From Niastella populi (GTDB taxonomy: Bacteria > Bacteroidota > Bacteroidia > Chitinophagales > Chitinophagaceae), in NCBI RefSeq assembly GCF_002078015.1, contig NZ_LWBP01000188.1, positions 248,001 through 312,000 of the forward strand: DNA of 64,000 bases, read 5' to 3'. The notes beneath the pieces are model-generated. The model was given only the letters and a program-made list of their open reading frames with translations, made no database searches and was not told the origin of the DNA. Positions 17,720 through 28,215 of the stretch are shown here, piece by piece (positions within the stretch are counted from its first letter, which is position 1; each line of letters opens with the position of its first letter). The position numbers and the translations under genes are program-made.

Positions 17720-18262
17720 TTACCGCTGACCGCCCGCTTCCATTTTTTTTAAGGTAAACCTGCTTTGTTTACCCGAATCTTCTGAAGGAATTTCAATGGT
17801 CATTTTATCGGGCTGCAAGGCGTGTACTTTCAACACCATTGTGCGGTAGCTTTTGCTAAGGCCATCGAAAGAGGTTAAAACGAGGGTTTGATTGCTGGCG
17901 CCAAGGGAGTAAGTTCCTTTAAATTGTGCGCTGTTATCGGTGCTTCCGCTCCAGACGAATGATTTGTCTTTATTGAATAATAATCTAAAGCGTATGGCGG
18001 CGGCTGAAGCCAGCACTTTTCTCAATTCCTGGCGCATACGAATGCTGTCTTCGCGCAAAATGTCCTGCACTTTATTTTTATACTTGAAATTGTCAACCAT
18101 GAACCGGAGGCTGGCGAGGGTATCCTGAAAGTCGAGGAGCCGGTCGTTCGTTTCCCAGCGGGTAACCAACCAGTTGCCGGCGAGGGTACTTTCTGTTACG
18201 GTTTGTGCATTGGTGTGATACTGACAAATCAGGAAAAGAGCTATGGACAGATATTTCCACAT
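17720..18262 (-). CDS. Secreted lipocalin-like protein, unknown function
   Basis: A 180-aa protein with signal peptide MWKYLSIALFLICQYHTNAQ. The start of the mature part (STLAGNWLVTRWE) and the ending strands (FKGTYSLGASNQTLVLTSFDG, MTIEIPSEDSGKQSRFTLKKM) resemble lipocalin-like domains of Bacteroidota, interrupted by a helical insert (about 55-90). No ligand can be inferred. It ends convergently with the MscS gene across the tandem repeat. Confidence 0.65.
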   Translation of the reverse strand: MWKYLSIALFLICQYHTNAQTVTESTLAGNWLVTRWETNDRLLDFQDTLASLRFMVDNFKYKNKVQDILREDSIRMRQELRKVLASAAAIRFRLLFNKDKSFVWSGSTDNSAQFKGTYSLGASNQTLVLTSFDGLSKSYRTMVLKVHALQPDKMTIEIPSEDSGKQSRFTLKKMEAGGQR

Positions 18263-18361
18263 AGGAGGCTTGTTGTTATAGGGAATTTACAGATTTTTCG
18301 AGAACGTGAAATAAAAGTTTTCCGCAGGATGTGGGCAGTTGTTACATGTTAAATTTTACTA

Positions 18362-18949
18362 CTACAAAGCCGCTTTTATTTCAAGCAAAAATCCTTTCAG
18401 TGATTGCAGAGACTGGATCATTTCAAAATGGGCTGCCGCCTTTGTGTTCTTTTTCAAAAAGTCCTTGGCGCCTTCGATGGTAAGCTTTCTGCGACGCAGC
18501 AGGTCGTAGATCAATTCAAGGTTTTTTATATCTATTGGTCTGAAATGGCGGTCGCCTTTACGGTTTTTGCGGGGTTGAATGATATCGAATTCATTCTCCC
18601 AGAAACGCAGCAAAGACTGGTTTACGCCAAACATATCGGCTACCTCACCAATAGAGTAGTACTGGCGTTGAAACAATGTTTCGTCATCGGGGATATTTAC
18701 CAGGTCGGCTTCTGCATCCAGTGCTTTCAGCGATTTACGGCCACGGGTTGATTTTTTAGCGGGAACCGGTGAACTGCTATCCGTTTCGGTTTCCGCAACG
18801 GCCGGTTCATCGGCAATGCCAGGCTCTTCAACAATGGTTTGAACCGGTTCCTGCCCGGTTTTTAACGCTTTTACACGTACCCCTACCGAGGCCTCATTTT
18901 CGGGTTCGCTGAATTCAAAAGTAATCTGGGAGTAGTTGCGGTTGTCCAT
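18362..18949 (-). CDS. MerR-family transcriptional regulator
   Basis: A 195-aa protein from ATG 18949. The N-terminal 80 residues are low-complexity and acidic. The MerR winged helix occupies the middle, YYSIGEVADMFGVNQSLLRFWENEF, followed by PRKNRKGDRHFRPIDIKNLELIYDLL and a short helix. No cysteine- or ligand-binding C-terminal domain is present. Single-domain MerR proteins of this type are widespread in Bacteroidota with unknown targets. The start upstream at 19012 adds a hydrophobic 21-residue leader and is less likely. It is divergent from gyrB. Confidence 0.85.
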   Translation of the reverse strand: MDNRNYSQITFEFSEPENEASVGVRVKALKTGQEPVQTIVEEPGIADEPAVAETETDSSSPVPAKKSTRGRKSLKALDAEADLVNIPDDETLFQRQYYSIGEVADMFGVNQSLLRFWENEFDIIQPRKNRKGDRHFRPIDIKNLELIYDLLRRRKLTIEGAKDFLKKNTKAAAHFEMIQSLQSLKGFLLEIKAAL

Positions 18950-19174
18950 AAATCCAATTGATAACCTGGTAAAAATGTAAAAGCTATCAAATATCGTGCA
19001 GTAAAGATACAAAGGTTAAAAATCCGATACTTAAGAGAAGTTATCAACGATTGTTGATTTATGTGGAAAACCTTTTGCTTTATTGCTTAAAACACAGGCT
19101 GTTGGGGCTTTTCAGCCCCGGAAAAAAGTTCATAAAAAGGGGCCTTAAATAAGGGCAAACCCTTTAATTTTTAG

Positions 19175-19182
19175 TAAATTTG
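19175..19182 (+). promoter_or_regulatory. Candidate -7 box for gyrB
   Basis: TAAATTTG is a full match to TAnnTTTG, 45 bases upstream of the gyrB ATG. No TTG -33 box is clear. Confidence 0.5.
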
Positions 19183-19191
19183 CAGGATTAA

Positions 19192-21207
<2,016 letters not shown>

Positions 21208-21214
21208 TACATAA

Positions 21215-21502
21215 TGGGCTGATTTGCTAATTAGCTAATGTGCTAATGAAAAGGAATGATTTTCGTTAGCACATTTCTTTTTTTTGAGAATGTGAATATG
21301 AAAATGTGTTTAATGATTCAGTGTGTTGGTTAGTCAATGTTCAAACGAATTATAATTTGTGTATTCATAGCACATTTACTTATATGTACATTTACTACTC
21401 ATTGTAAAGAAAGCTTCCGTACTTTGCGCGGGAAACTGACCAAAGTCATTTGCATATTAGCATTACTTGTCCCGGCTAAGTCGGGATTATCACATTAGCA
21501 CA
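21215..21502. repeat. Octamer-array element downstream of gyrB
   Basis: Left arm in 8-base register from 21215: TGGGCTGA, TTTGCTAA, TTAGCTAA, TGTGCTAA, then TGAAAAGG. Inverted units are TTAGCACA (21266-21273) and TTATCACA plus TTAGCACA (21487-21502). This copy uses the word TNNGCTAA instead of TNNGATAA. Confidence 0.6.
21237..21284 (+). terminator. gyrB terminator built from repeat units
   Basis: AATGTGCTAA (21237-21246) pairs with TTAGCACATT (21266-21275) and is followed by C plus a run of eight or more T. The stem arms coincide with octamer units. Confidence 0.6.
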
Positions 21503-21607
21503 TCGGATTTTCGTATATTTAAAGGCTATTTTAGTGTTCTGGCTAAGATTTTGTAAGAGTTGTTGTCATCTTTTTTTAATTATACTAACCACGTAAATGA
21601 ACTAATT

Positions 21608-21814
21608 ATGTCAGAAATTACACTCACTGCATACAACGTAAAAACAAAAGAAAAGGGTGTTCCTATTCAGGATGCGGTTATTACCAAAACTGCAAAGGGA
21701 GCTTATATGGCGCAGGGCCATGATGGTAAAGGAAATAAATTAACCACTTTGTTGGGCGAGGAAAAGGCGCTGGCTGCAATTAAGGCCGGTATAGCCAAAC
21801 AAGGCTGGGAGTAA
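21608..21814 (+). CDS. Conserved-looking 68-aa protein, unknown function
   Basis: A 68-aa cytosolic protein from ATG 21608 (MSEITLTAYNVKTKE). It has no signal peptide or membrane helix and ends GIAKQGWE. Codon use looks ordinary and a strong terminator follows immediately, so it is probably real. I have a general memory of similar short proteins in Chitinophagaceae, but no named family. An upstream ATG at 21560 adds 16 residues and is less likely. Confidence 0.75.
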   Translation: MSEITLTAYNVKTKEKGVPIQDAVITKTAKGAYMAQGHDGKGNKLTTLLGEEKALAAIKAGIAKQGWE

Positions 21815-21821
21815 ATATTAC

Positions 21822-21885
21822 AGGCGTGTCGCGGTTTGCAGGCGTTGTTGCCAGTTTAACCGTGACACGCCTTTGTTTTTTTATA
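21822..21885 (+). terminator. Long-stem intrinsic terminator
   Basis: Arms at 21822-21836 (AGGCGTGTCGCGGTT) and 21858-21872 (AACCGTGACACGCCT) pair over 15 bp with one G-T wobble, followed by TTGTTTTTTT. It ends the 68-aa gene and faces the convergent DUF1501 gene. Confidence 0.8.
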
Positions 21886-23092
21886 TAAAGCTCAGGTGAT
21901 CATACTGACTGCCTAAGATTTTTTTGTCATCTGCCTGCAACCATTTATTCAGTATAGTTGCATATACATTTTTAAAATCTACTTTGTATTTCAGATCACC
22001 TTCCTGCAGGTCTGCGAGATCGGGCAACGCATTCAATACCCCTTTTTGTTTCAATCCGCCGCTTACTAAAAACATATTATTGGCAGTGCCATGATCGGTT
22101 CCGCCACTGGCGTTTTGTGCAACACGCCGGCCAAATTCAGAAAAGCTCATCAACAATACATCCTGAAAGCGATTGTTGTTTTTAAGGTCTTTTACAAATG
22201 CGGTAATGGCGTCATTCATCTCTTTAAACAATCTTTTTTGTTGTGCTTCCTGCGCCACATGCGTATCGAAGCTTCCCAACGAAACATAATATACTTTGGT
22301 ATTGATATCTGAGAATATTAGGCTTGCGATGGTCTTCAGGCTATTTCCCAAATCGGTTTTTGGGTATTCGGTATTGCTTGGGTGTATGCGGCTTTGTTTG
22401 TAAATATAATCAGCGCTGCTTACTGTTTCCGCCATCGTTTTATACAGGTAGTCAACCGGTTTTTCTTCGCTGTTTGCCGCACGACTGGCCGCTACTTCCT
22501 TGAAGTATTTTTCGTTGCTCGATGTGAACAGCCGCCGCGGATCTTTCATGGCGAGCCCTTTTACATGTTCGCCCTTCATGGCCAGGCTTAATACATCATC
22601 TATTTCCAACGCCTGTGTGGGTTTGTCGCAGCCATTGCATTGCGCATCGAGGTAGCGGCCTACCCAGCCGGTATAAACATATTCATTGCTTTGGCTGGCG
22701 CTATGCCATATATCCATACTTCTGAAATGCGATCTGTCGGGGTTCGGGTAACCCACGCTGTTAAGGATACCCAGGCTGCCATCGCCGTACAGGTCTTTTA
22801 AGCCGGTTAGCGAGGGGTGTAATCCTACTTCGTCGGTTACCAGTAACGCCTGTTCTTTGGTTATGCCGAGGCGCGGGCGCGATTTATAGTAAATGTCGTT
22901 GCGTACAGGTATTACGGTGTTGAGGCCATCGTTTCCGCCGCTTAATTGTAAAACCACTACCACTTTATTGCCCTGCGGCACACCGATGGCTGCCGGCACC
23001 GGTTTTTCAAATGCTTTTAAAAATTTCGGCAGCATCATCGACGCTGTTGCCAGTGAGCCTATTTGAAGGAATTCTTTTCTCTTTATTAGCAT
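21881..23092 (-). CDS. DUF1501 domain-containing protein
   Basis: A 403-aa protein of the DUF1501 family, which shares the alkaline-phosphatase/sulfatase fold. It starts with MLIKRKEFLQIGSLATASMM, a signal-like leader that resembles a Tat leader but lacks a clear twin-arginine. Then come VVVLQLSGGNDGLNTVIPVRND, IGILNSVGYPNPDRSHFRSMDIWHSAS and the later SFSEFGRRVAQNASGGTDHGTAN block that is typical of the family. It pairs with the DUF1800 gene upstream, a common Bacteroidota partnership of unknown function. The two genes are separated by a heptamer-array region. Confidence 0.9.
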   Translation of the reverse strand: MLIKRKEFLQIGSLATASMMLPKFLKAFEKPVPAAIGVPQGNKVVVVLQLSGGNDGLNTVIPVRNDIYYKSRPRLGITKEQALLVTDEVGLHPSLTGLKDLYGDGSLGILNSVGYPNPDRSHFRSMDIWHSASQSNEYVYTGWVGRYLDAQCNGCDKPTQALEIDDVLSLAMKGEHVKGLAMKDPRRLFTSSNEKYFKEVAASRAANSEEKPVDYLYKTMAETVSSADYIYKQSRIHPSNTEYPKTDLGNSLKTIASLIFSDINTKVYYVSLGSFDTHVAQEAQQKRLFKEMNDAITAFVKDLKNNNRFQDVLLMSFSEFGRRVAQNASGGTDHGTANNMFLVSGGLKQKGVLNALPDLADLQEGDLKYKVDFKNVYATILNKWLQADDKKILGSQYDHLSFI

Positions 23093-23150
23093 ATAATAAG
23101 TTCTTTATCTCTTAGTACTAAGTTTAATGTTCTGGTTTTTTTAGATAGAG

Positions 23151-23326
23151 CCGAACGCTGAACGCTTAAGGCGGAACGCAAATACAAATACAATTTTCTT
23201 CTTTGCTTTGCCTTTTCGACATCTGGCGCCAGGCACATTTTTCCTATTTTACTTTGCCTTTGGCTTTACGCCTTCTGCCTTTAACGTTGCGCGTTCAGCA
23301 TTTGGCGTTAGGCGTTTCGTGTTCAG
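23151..23326. repeat. Heptamer-array element (CGTTNNG) between DUF1800 and DUF1501
   Basis: Right part, ten consecutive 7-mers from 23257 to 23326: CCTTTGG, CTTTACG, CCTTCTG, CCTTTAA, CGTTGCG, CGTTCAG, CATTTGG, CGTTAGG, CGTTTCG, TGTTCAG. Left part, inverted units from 23151: CCGAACG, CTGAACG, CTTAAGG, CGGAACG. The right part overlaps the DUF1800 stop codon by four bases. Confidence 0.75.
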
Positions 23327-24783
23327 CATAGCTGATACTCCGGTGTGCTCATCAGTTGAATGGTTGCCGTTTTTATATAGCGCTCGCGGCTCGATGCATC
23401 GATGTATTTGCTCAGGACCTTTTCGCTTACCGGTTCAACGCCCTGGATCAAAATGCCTGCAACAGAATTGAGTAATTTTTCGCGGGGCACTTTCTCGAAT
23501 TTCTTCAAATAGGTTTCCCAGTCAACGGCGGCGGAAATTATTTGTCCGCCCTTTTTGCCCTTTTTCTTCATCTCCTTCATACCCATCATCTGGTCGTCGT
23601 CGTCTTTTGGCGAAATGGTCACTTCATCGTTATCGAAGATCAGTTGCGGTATGCGCAGGCGGAACATTAACGAAGAACTGTCGATCCAGTTTTTTCCGCC
23701 GGGCCATCCGGCAACGTTGGGTGGGTAAAAGAGCACCTGCCCAAGGATGCGTTGCAACAACAGCTGCACCTGTTCGTTCTCGAGTTTCATGGGCAGCGCG
23801 CGGCGAATGCCAACGATGAGCTCAACCGGCGATTTAATTCTGCAGCCGATGTTTTTGGCATCATAGAACCATTCGCTGCTGAAGATGTCTTTCATCAATT
23901 CTTTTATATCGTACCGGCTTTGATAAAAACGGTCAGCCAGCCACGTTACATGCGCTTCATCGGGTATGTCGTTCACAAAGAAGCGATATACTTTGCGGGT
24001 AATGTAAGTAGCGGTTTGTTTGTGCTCAAGCAAAATGTTCAGCACATCATCGCCATTCAGATTACCGGTTTTGCCAAGCACGGTCTTTTTTCCATCGTCG
24101 TGTTGAAATTTTCTAAAAGCAAACTCTCCGCTTAAAGTTGCTCCCCAGCCGGTAAATGCGCGGGCGGCTTCTTTAATATCGTTTTCGGTATAGTTACCGC
24201 GGCCCATGGTGAACAGTTCCATTACTTCGCGGGCGAAGTTTTCGTTGGGATGGCCTTTTTTATTTTGATTGTTGTTGAGAAAGTTGATCATGGCAGCGCT
24301 CTTGCTTACTTCGCGCAGCAGGTCGCCAAAATTGCCCAGTGCGTTCTGGCGAATAACATCGAGCAGTTGTTGCTGATACAGGATGTTAATGTTGCGGCTG
24401 GCAAAATGCCCATGCCAGAAGAGCGACATTTTTTCGCGCAGTTGCTGATCGCTGTCGACCATTTCATTCAACCAGGTAATGTTGAGGTTCTTTATGTTCT
24501 CGCGCGATTGCTGGCGAATGCGCCTGCGCTCTTCGGGATTCAGGTCGCGCTTTTTTGTACTTGCCTCCTGAACGCCCATAATCAGCCCTTTGACAGCGGT
24601 GTCCGCCACATCGATCATCTGAGGGCCTTTGGCCGAGGCCTTGAACAGGGAATTGACGTAGGATTTATACGAGACGGTTGACAGTTGGTGATATGCTGAG
24701 GCCATTGGGCCAAAGCCGGCGCGCCAGAGCAGGTGTTGATTTTTCAACTGGGGAGTCACAGTCATTTCATGGGTGTTTTGCAT
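23323..24783 (-). CDS. DUF1800 domain-containing protein
   Basis: A 486-aa protein from ATG 24783. DUF1800 features are the N-terminal HLLWRAGFGP block, WLNEMVDSDQQLREKMSLFWHGHFAS, NFAREVMELFTMGRGNYTENDIKEAARAFTGW and VFYPPNVAGWPGGKNWIDSSS. The family is helical, and its role is unknown. No signal peptide is obvious. A GTG at 24795 would add four residues. A lysine-rich loop (MKEMKKKGKKGG, near 400) is an odd insert. It is transcribed ahead of DUF1501. Confidence 0.9.
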   Translation of the reverse strand: MQNTHEMTVTPQLKNQHLLWRAGFGPMASAYHQLSTVSYKSYVNSLFKASAKGPQMIDVADTAVKGLIMGVQEASTKKRDLNPEERRRIRQQSRENIKNLNITWLNEMVDSDQQLREKMSLFWHGHFASRNINILYQQQLLDVIRQNALGNFGDLLREVSKSAAMINFLNNNQNKKGHPNENFAREVMELFTMGRGNYTENDIKEAARAFTGWGATLSGEFAFRKFQHDDGKKTVLGKTGNLNGDDVLNILLEHKQTATYITRKVYRFFVNDIPDEAHVTWLADRFYQSRYDIKELMKDIFSSEWFYDAKNIGCRIKSPVELIVGIRRALPMKLENEQVQLLLQRILGQVLFYPPNVAGWPGGKNWIDSSSLMFRLRIPQLIFDNDEVTISPKDDDDQMMGMKEMKKKGKKGGQIISAAVDWETYLKKFEKVPREKLLNSVAGILIQGVEPVSEKVLSKYIDASSRERYIKTATIQLMSTPEYQLC

Positions 24784-24900
24784 GTGACTACCCACGGGAT
24801 TAAAAGTTTAACGATTTATATTAAATTAATGGCGTGTTGGTACAAAGGGCCTGTAAAGGGCTCTTTGTGCTGTTGAATTGCGGGTTTTTGCAGGCGAAAT

Positions 24901-24930
24901 GTAAAAAAGGCCATCGTGAACGATGGCCTT
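24901..24930 (-). terminator. Intrinsic terminator after the outer-membrane protein gene
   Basis: AAGGCCATCG (24907-24916) and CGATGGCCTT (24921-24930) form a perfect 10-bp stem with a 4-nt loop. On the minus strand it is followed by TTTTTT. Confidence 0.8.
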
Positions 24931-24958
24931 CAGGTCGATGTTGAATAGATAGAGATGC

Positions 24959-25618
24959 TTACCCTTTGTTGATCAAAAAACGAACGCCAATAAATAAGCG
25001 CGAAGCATTTTCGAGGCTGACCCCGGCACTAAATGATTTGGTGGTTGGTTCGTTACTAAAAGAGTTAGAGCCGGACTTTGCGCTTCTGTAAGCGGCATCG
25101 AAAAGCGAGGCGAAACCTGCTTCCAGTTGTATAAGATTGGTAAGTCCATAGCTAATGCCTGGTGTAAAACTGATTCCGGTTTCCCAGCCTTTTACAGTGG
25201 CCGTGCCAAATACACCGGGGTATGCCCAGCTGTGATCTGCTTTAAAGTGCAGGTACCTTACCCGGCCTTCGCCGAAAATGTAAAACCTGTTAAACACCGG
25301 CACATATTGGCGTGCAAACAAACCGCCGCCATATGATTTCTCGCTGTATTCAATAGTATACCCATCACGCTCTCTGTTGGTATGGGTATAGGAACCGAAA
25401 ATGCCGGCCACCAGGTTATCTTTTATTGCCGTACCCCAGGCAGGCATTACGTTTGTTGCGCGAACTTCCCGTGGAACTAATTGGTTGTTGGAGTTGTTTT
25501 TCGTTTTGCTGTAAGAGATATTTGTTCCTAACCAGTTACTTCCTTTTTTGATCTGTGCATAAGAAGTGGTCAGCAACACAAAAACGAATAAAAGAGAAAG
25601 TAAGAATTTCTGTTTCAT
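24959..25618 (-). CDS. Outer-membrane beta-barrel protein, paralogue 1
   Basis: A 219-aa protein with signal peptide MKQKFLLSLLFVFVLLTTSYAQ and alternating amphipathic strands: SNWLGTNISYSKTK, GGGLFARQYVPVFNRFYIFGEGR, GISFTPGISYGLTNLIQLEAGFASLF and FSAGVSLENASRLFIGVRFLINKG. The layout matches the OmpA/OmpW-like small barrels of Bacteroidota. It is clearly paralogous to the next gene upstream on the same strand, suggesting tandem duplication. Function is unknown. A terminator follows. Confidence 0.85.
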   Translation of the reverse strand: MKQKFLLSLLFVFVLLTTSYAQIKKGSNWLGTNISYSKTKNNSNNQLVPREVRATNVMPAWGTAIKDNLVAGIFGSYTHTNRERDGYTIEYSEKSYGGGLFARQYVPVFNRFYIFGEGRVRYLHFKADHSWAYPGVFGTATVKGWETGISFTPGISYGLTNLIQLEAGFASLFDAAYRSAKSGSNSFSNEPTTKSFSAGVSLENASRLFIGVRFLINKG

Positions 25619-25646
25619 AACGATTTGGTTTGGTTAACTGAGCTGC

Positions 25647-26294
25647 CTATGCTTTTTTATTGATCAGGATGCGGAAGCCTATAAAGATATCCGACGCGTT
25701 ATCGAGTGAGATGCCGGTGTTGAATGCGCTGGATTCTGTGTTAGTGAAACCTTGTTTGTTTTTTCTTTTTTGATACCGGGTTGAGAAAAGAGAGTTAAGT
25801 CCTGTTTCGAGTTGTAAATTTCTGGTAATGGCATACGATAAACCGGGTGTTAATGCAATACCGCTATTCCAGCCTTTCACTTTTAGTTCGTTACCGCCGG
25901 TAGTGTAATTATCAGTGCTGCGAATAGCCTGATAATATGCTTCGGCTTCACCAAAAATGTAAAGCCTGTTTACAACGGGCCAGTACTTACGTAAAAAGAT
26001 GCCGCCGCCGTAGAGTCTGTCTTTTTTAGCAGAGGTATAACCAAATTTGGTAGTATTATTATTATAACTGAGGGAAACTCCCAAAATGAGATTCTCCTTA
26101 ACAGCAGTTCCGATAGCCGGGCTTATATAAAAATTATTTTGTTTGGTGCTGGTTGCAGGTGCGCCGGAGTTATCTTTCGAATGGCTATAGCCTACACTGC
26201 CACCCAGCCATGTTGAACCTTTGCCGATCTGCGCCCGGGTGGCTACCATACATGTAAAAACGAAAATGAAGGAAAGTAAAAATCTTTGTTTCAT
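25647..26294 (-). CDS. Outer-membrane beta-barrel protein, paralogue 2
   Basis: A 215-aa protein from ATG 26294 with signal peptide MKQRFLLSFIFVFTCMVATRAQ. It shares the order of motifs with the neighbouring gene: GSTWLGGSVGYSHSKDN, GGGIFLRKYWPVVNRLYIFGEAE, GIALTPGLSYAITRNLQLETGLNSLFS and FNTGISLDNASDIFIGFRILINKK. The spacing is 28 bases, so they form one transcription unit. The start at 26333 would add a 13-residue leader and is less likely. Confidence 0.85.
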   Translation of the reverse strand: MKQRFLLSFIFVFTCMVATRAQIGKGSTWLGGSVGYSHSKDNSGAPATSTKQNNFYISPAIGTAVKENLILGVSLSYNNNTTKFGYTSAKKDRLYGGGIFLRKYWPVVNRLYIFGEAEAYYQAIRSTDNYTTGGNELKVKGWNSGIALTPGLSYAITRNLQLETGLNSLFSTRYQKRKNKQGFTNTESSAFNTGISLDNASDIFIGFRILINKKA

Positions 26295-26334
26295 ATTACT
26301 TTGGTTTTTGGATACCGCAAATATGAAAAACAAA

Positions 26335-26365
26335 AAAGGAAGTACTTATTACGTGTACTTCCTTT
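26335..26365 (-). terminator. serS terminator
   Basis: AAAGGAAGTAC (26335-26345) and GTACTTCCTTT (26355-26365) form a perfect 11-bp stem. The minus strand continues into TTTTTTG. It lies downstream of the serS stop. Confidence 0.75.
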
Positions 26366-26418
26366 AGCAAAGTTTTATGTTAAGTATAAACAAATGAGTA
26401 AAACATCACATGCGCGTA

Positions 26419-27690
26419 TTAGTTTATCTGTTGTGCGCCGAAGTAACTGTGAAGTACAGCCGGTAATTCAATCCCGTTCGCGGTTTGATGGTTTTCGAGC
26501 AAACAGGCAACTATTCTTGGTAATGCAAGCGAGCTTCCGTTCAATGAATGCACAAGTTGGTTTTTACCATTGGCATCTTTAAACCGTATTTTCATGCGGT
26601 TGGTTTGGTATGCTTCGAAGTTCGATACGGAACTTACCTCGAGCCATTTTTGCTGAGCGGCGCTCCATACTTCAAAATCGTAGGTAAGTGCAGATGCGAA
26701 TCCCATATCGCCGCCGCATAATTTCAAAATGCGGTAGGGGAGGTTCAATGTGTTCAGCAGTTTCTCTACATGGTTCACCATTTCTTCCAGCACTTCATAG
26801 CTTTTATCGGGGTGAACGATCTGTACTATTTCCACTTTGTCGAACTGGTGAAGGCGGTTCAGGCCACGTACGTCTTTACCATAGCTGCCCGCCTCACGCC
26901 GAAAACAGGGAGTATATGCCGTCATCTTAACCGGCAGATCGGCTTCTTTCAATAATTCGTCGCGATAAATGTTCGTTACCGGAACTTCGGCTGTTGGTAT
27001 CAGGTAAAAGTTGTCTTCGGTAACAAAATACATTTGTCCTTCCTTATCGGGTAACTGACCGGTACCGAAGGCCGATGCTTCGTTCACCATATGCGGCGGT
27101 ATAAATTCGGTATAACCGGCATTGGTATTGAAATCGAGAAAATACTGAATAAGCGCCCGTTGCAATTTGGCGCCTTTACCAATATATACGGGAAAACCGC
27201 TTCCGGTGATCTTATTTCCCAGCTCGAAATCGATGAGGTTGTATTTTTTTGTGAGGTTCCAGTGCGGTACCGCACCGGCGTGCAGGGTTGGTTTATTACC
27301 GCCTTCACGAATGGTGATATTGTCCTCTGGTGTTTTGCCCGGGGGCACTTTATCAGATGGCAGGTTAGGCAGCTTTACGATCTGCTCCTGTAATTTTTTT
27401 TCCGTTGCCGCCAGCTGATCGGCGATCGGTTGTAAAGTTGTTTTTAAAGAAGCAACCTCCAGTTTTGCGGTTTCGGCCGCTTCTTTCTGGCCTTTGGCCA
27501 TCAATTGCCCGATTTCTTTGGATGCTGCATTTACTTTTGACTGGGTAGTATCAAATTCAAGCTGCAACTTTTTACGGGCGTCGTCAAGGGATATGAGCTC
27601 ATCTACCAATGCTATTTCCCCGAAATTCTTTAAAGCCAGTCGTTCCTTTACCAGTGCTGTGTTTTGTCGAATAAATGCGATCTGTAACAT
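26419..27690 (-). CDS. serS: Seryl-tRNA synthetase
   Basis: SerS charges tRNA-Ser with serine. The 423-aa protein has the N-terminal antiparallel coiled-coil arm that contacts the tRNA long variable arm (about 30-110), then the class II catalytic core. Visible blocks are FIPPHMVNEASAFGTGQLPDKEGQMYF, TAEVPVTNIYRDE, motif 2 CFRREAGSYGKDVRGLNRLHQFDKVEIV and motif 3 with NGSSLALPRIVACLLENHQ. The length is normal. It is monocistronic, with a -7 box close upstream and its own terminator. Confidence 0.98.
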   Translation of the reverse strand: MLQIAFIRQNTALVKERLALKNFGEIALVDELISLDDARKKLQLEFDTTQSKVNAASKEIGQLMAKGQKEAAETAKLEVASLKTTLQPIADQLAATEKKLQEQIVKLPNLPSDKVPPGKTPEDNITIREGGNKPTLHAGAVPHWNLTKKYNLIDFELGNKITGSGFPVYIGKGAKLQRALIQYFLDFNTNAGYTEFIPPHMVNEASAFGTGQLPDKEGQMYFVTEDNFYLIPTAEVPVTNIYRDELLKEADLPVKMTAYTPCFRREAGSYGKDVRGLNRLHQFDKVEIVQIVHPDKSYEVLEEMVNHVEKLLNTLNLPYRILKLCGGDMGFASALTYDFEVWSAAQQKWLEVSSVSNFEAYQTNRMKIRFKDANGKNQLVHSLNGSSLALPRIVACLLENHQTANGIELPAVLHSYFGAQQIN

Positions 27691-27708
27691 GTGAAATCAG
27701 GTTTGCGG

Positions 27709-27716
27709 CAAAAATA
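27709..27716 (-). promoter_or_regulatory. Candidate -7 box for serS
   Basis: Minus-strand TATTTTTG matches TAnnTTTG 18 bases upstream of the serS ATG, giving a short leader. Confidence 0.4.
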
Positions 27717-27723
27717 ATACTAA

Positions 27724-27852
27724 TTAGTTAATGTGATAATTCGATAATTCGGTACTGAAATACAGCTTCAATGCCCGGGGTATGCGCGTGTTGGCGTGAT
27801 TTCCGAAATTCAGACGCCAATTATCACATTATCGAATTATCACATTATCACA
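27724..27852. repeat. Octamer-array element between serS and the 114-aa gene
   Basis: Left arm in 8-base register from 27724: TTAGTTAA, TGTGATAA, TTCGATAA, TTCGGTAC, then TGAAATACAG. Right arm from 27821: TTATCACA, TTATCGAA, TTATCACA, TTATCACA. The central 55 bases are unrelated to the other copies. The right arm runs into TAATTTTG (27854-27861), a -7-like box 4 bases before the next ATG. Confidence 0.75.
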
Positions 27853-27865
27853 TTAATTTTGCACT

Positions 27866-28210
27866 ATGCAAGCAAATGACGATTTACAAAGCCGTTGGTG
27901 GAAGCTGGAAGAAAAGCTGATTGAACGGTTTGGCAGGAAACCAGATATGGAAACCATATTATTCTTAATAGGTATACAGGAGTTCGGCGATATAAAAGCA
28001 AAGTTCAGCAAGGAGCAAAAGCAGGATCTTATGCATATTGCTACCTGTTCGCTGCTGGCGCAAAGCGGTTTTTACGAACTGGAAGGAGTAGATGAAGAAG
28101 GCTGGCCGCACTTCAGGCAGTTGAAAGCCCTGCCGGTGATGAACCTGCACGAACAGGAGAATTTTTTGAAAGATCATATTCTGCTGTATTTCGATCAACA
28201 GGAGTTTTAA
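27866..28210 (+). CDS. 114-aa cytosolic protein, unknown function
   Basis: A soluble, helical, acidic protein starting MQANDDLQSRWWKLEEKL. The middle (PDMETILFLIGIQEFG and KFSKEQKQDLMHIATCSLLAQSGFYELEG) looks conserved in style. I recall similar proteins from other Bacteroidota, but I have no family name and no function. It is flanked on both sides by octamer-array elements, and the right arm of the upstream one ends directly at its start, so its transcription may depend on the repeat. Confidence 0.75.
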   Translation: MQANDDLQSRWWKLEEKLIERFGRKPDMETILFLIGIQEFGDIKAKFSKEQKQDLMHIATCSLLAQSGFYELEGVDEEGWPHFRQLKALPVMNLHEQENFLKDHILLYFDQQEF

Positions 28211-28215
28211 ACCAA

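Noticed and set aside
19103-19119. GGGGCTTTTCAGCCCC hairpin upstream of gyrB as a terminator
   Set aside because: The stem is only 5 bp and neither side has a T-run; it is more likely incidental.
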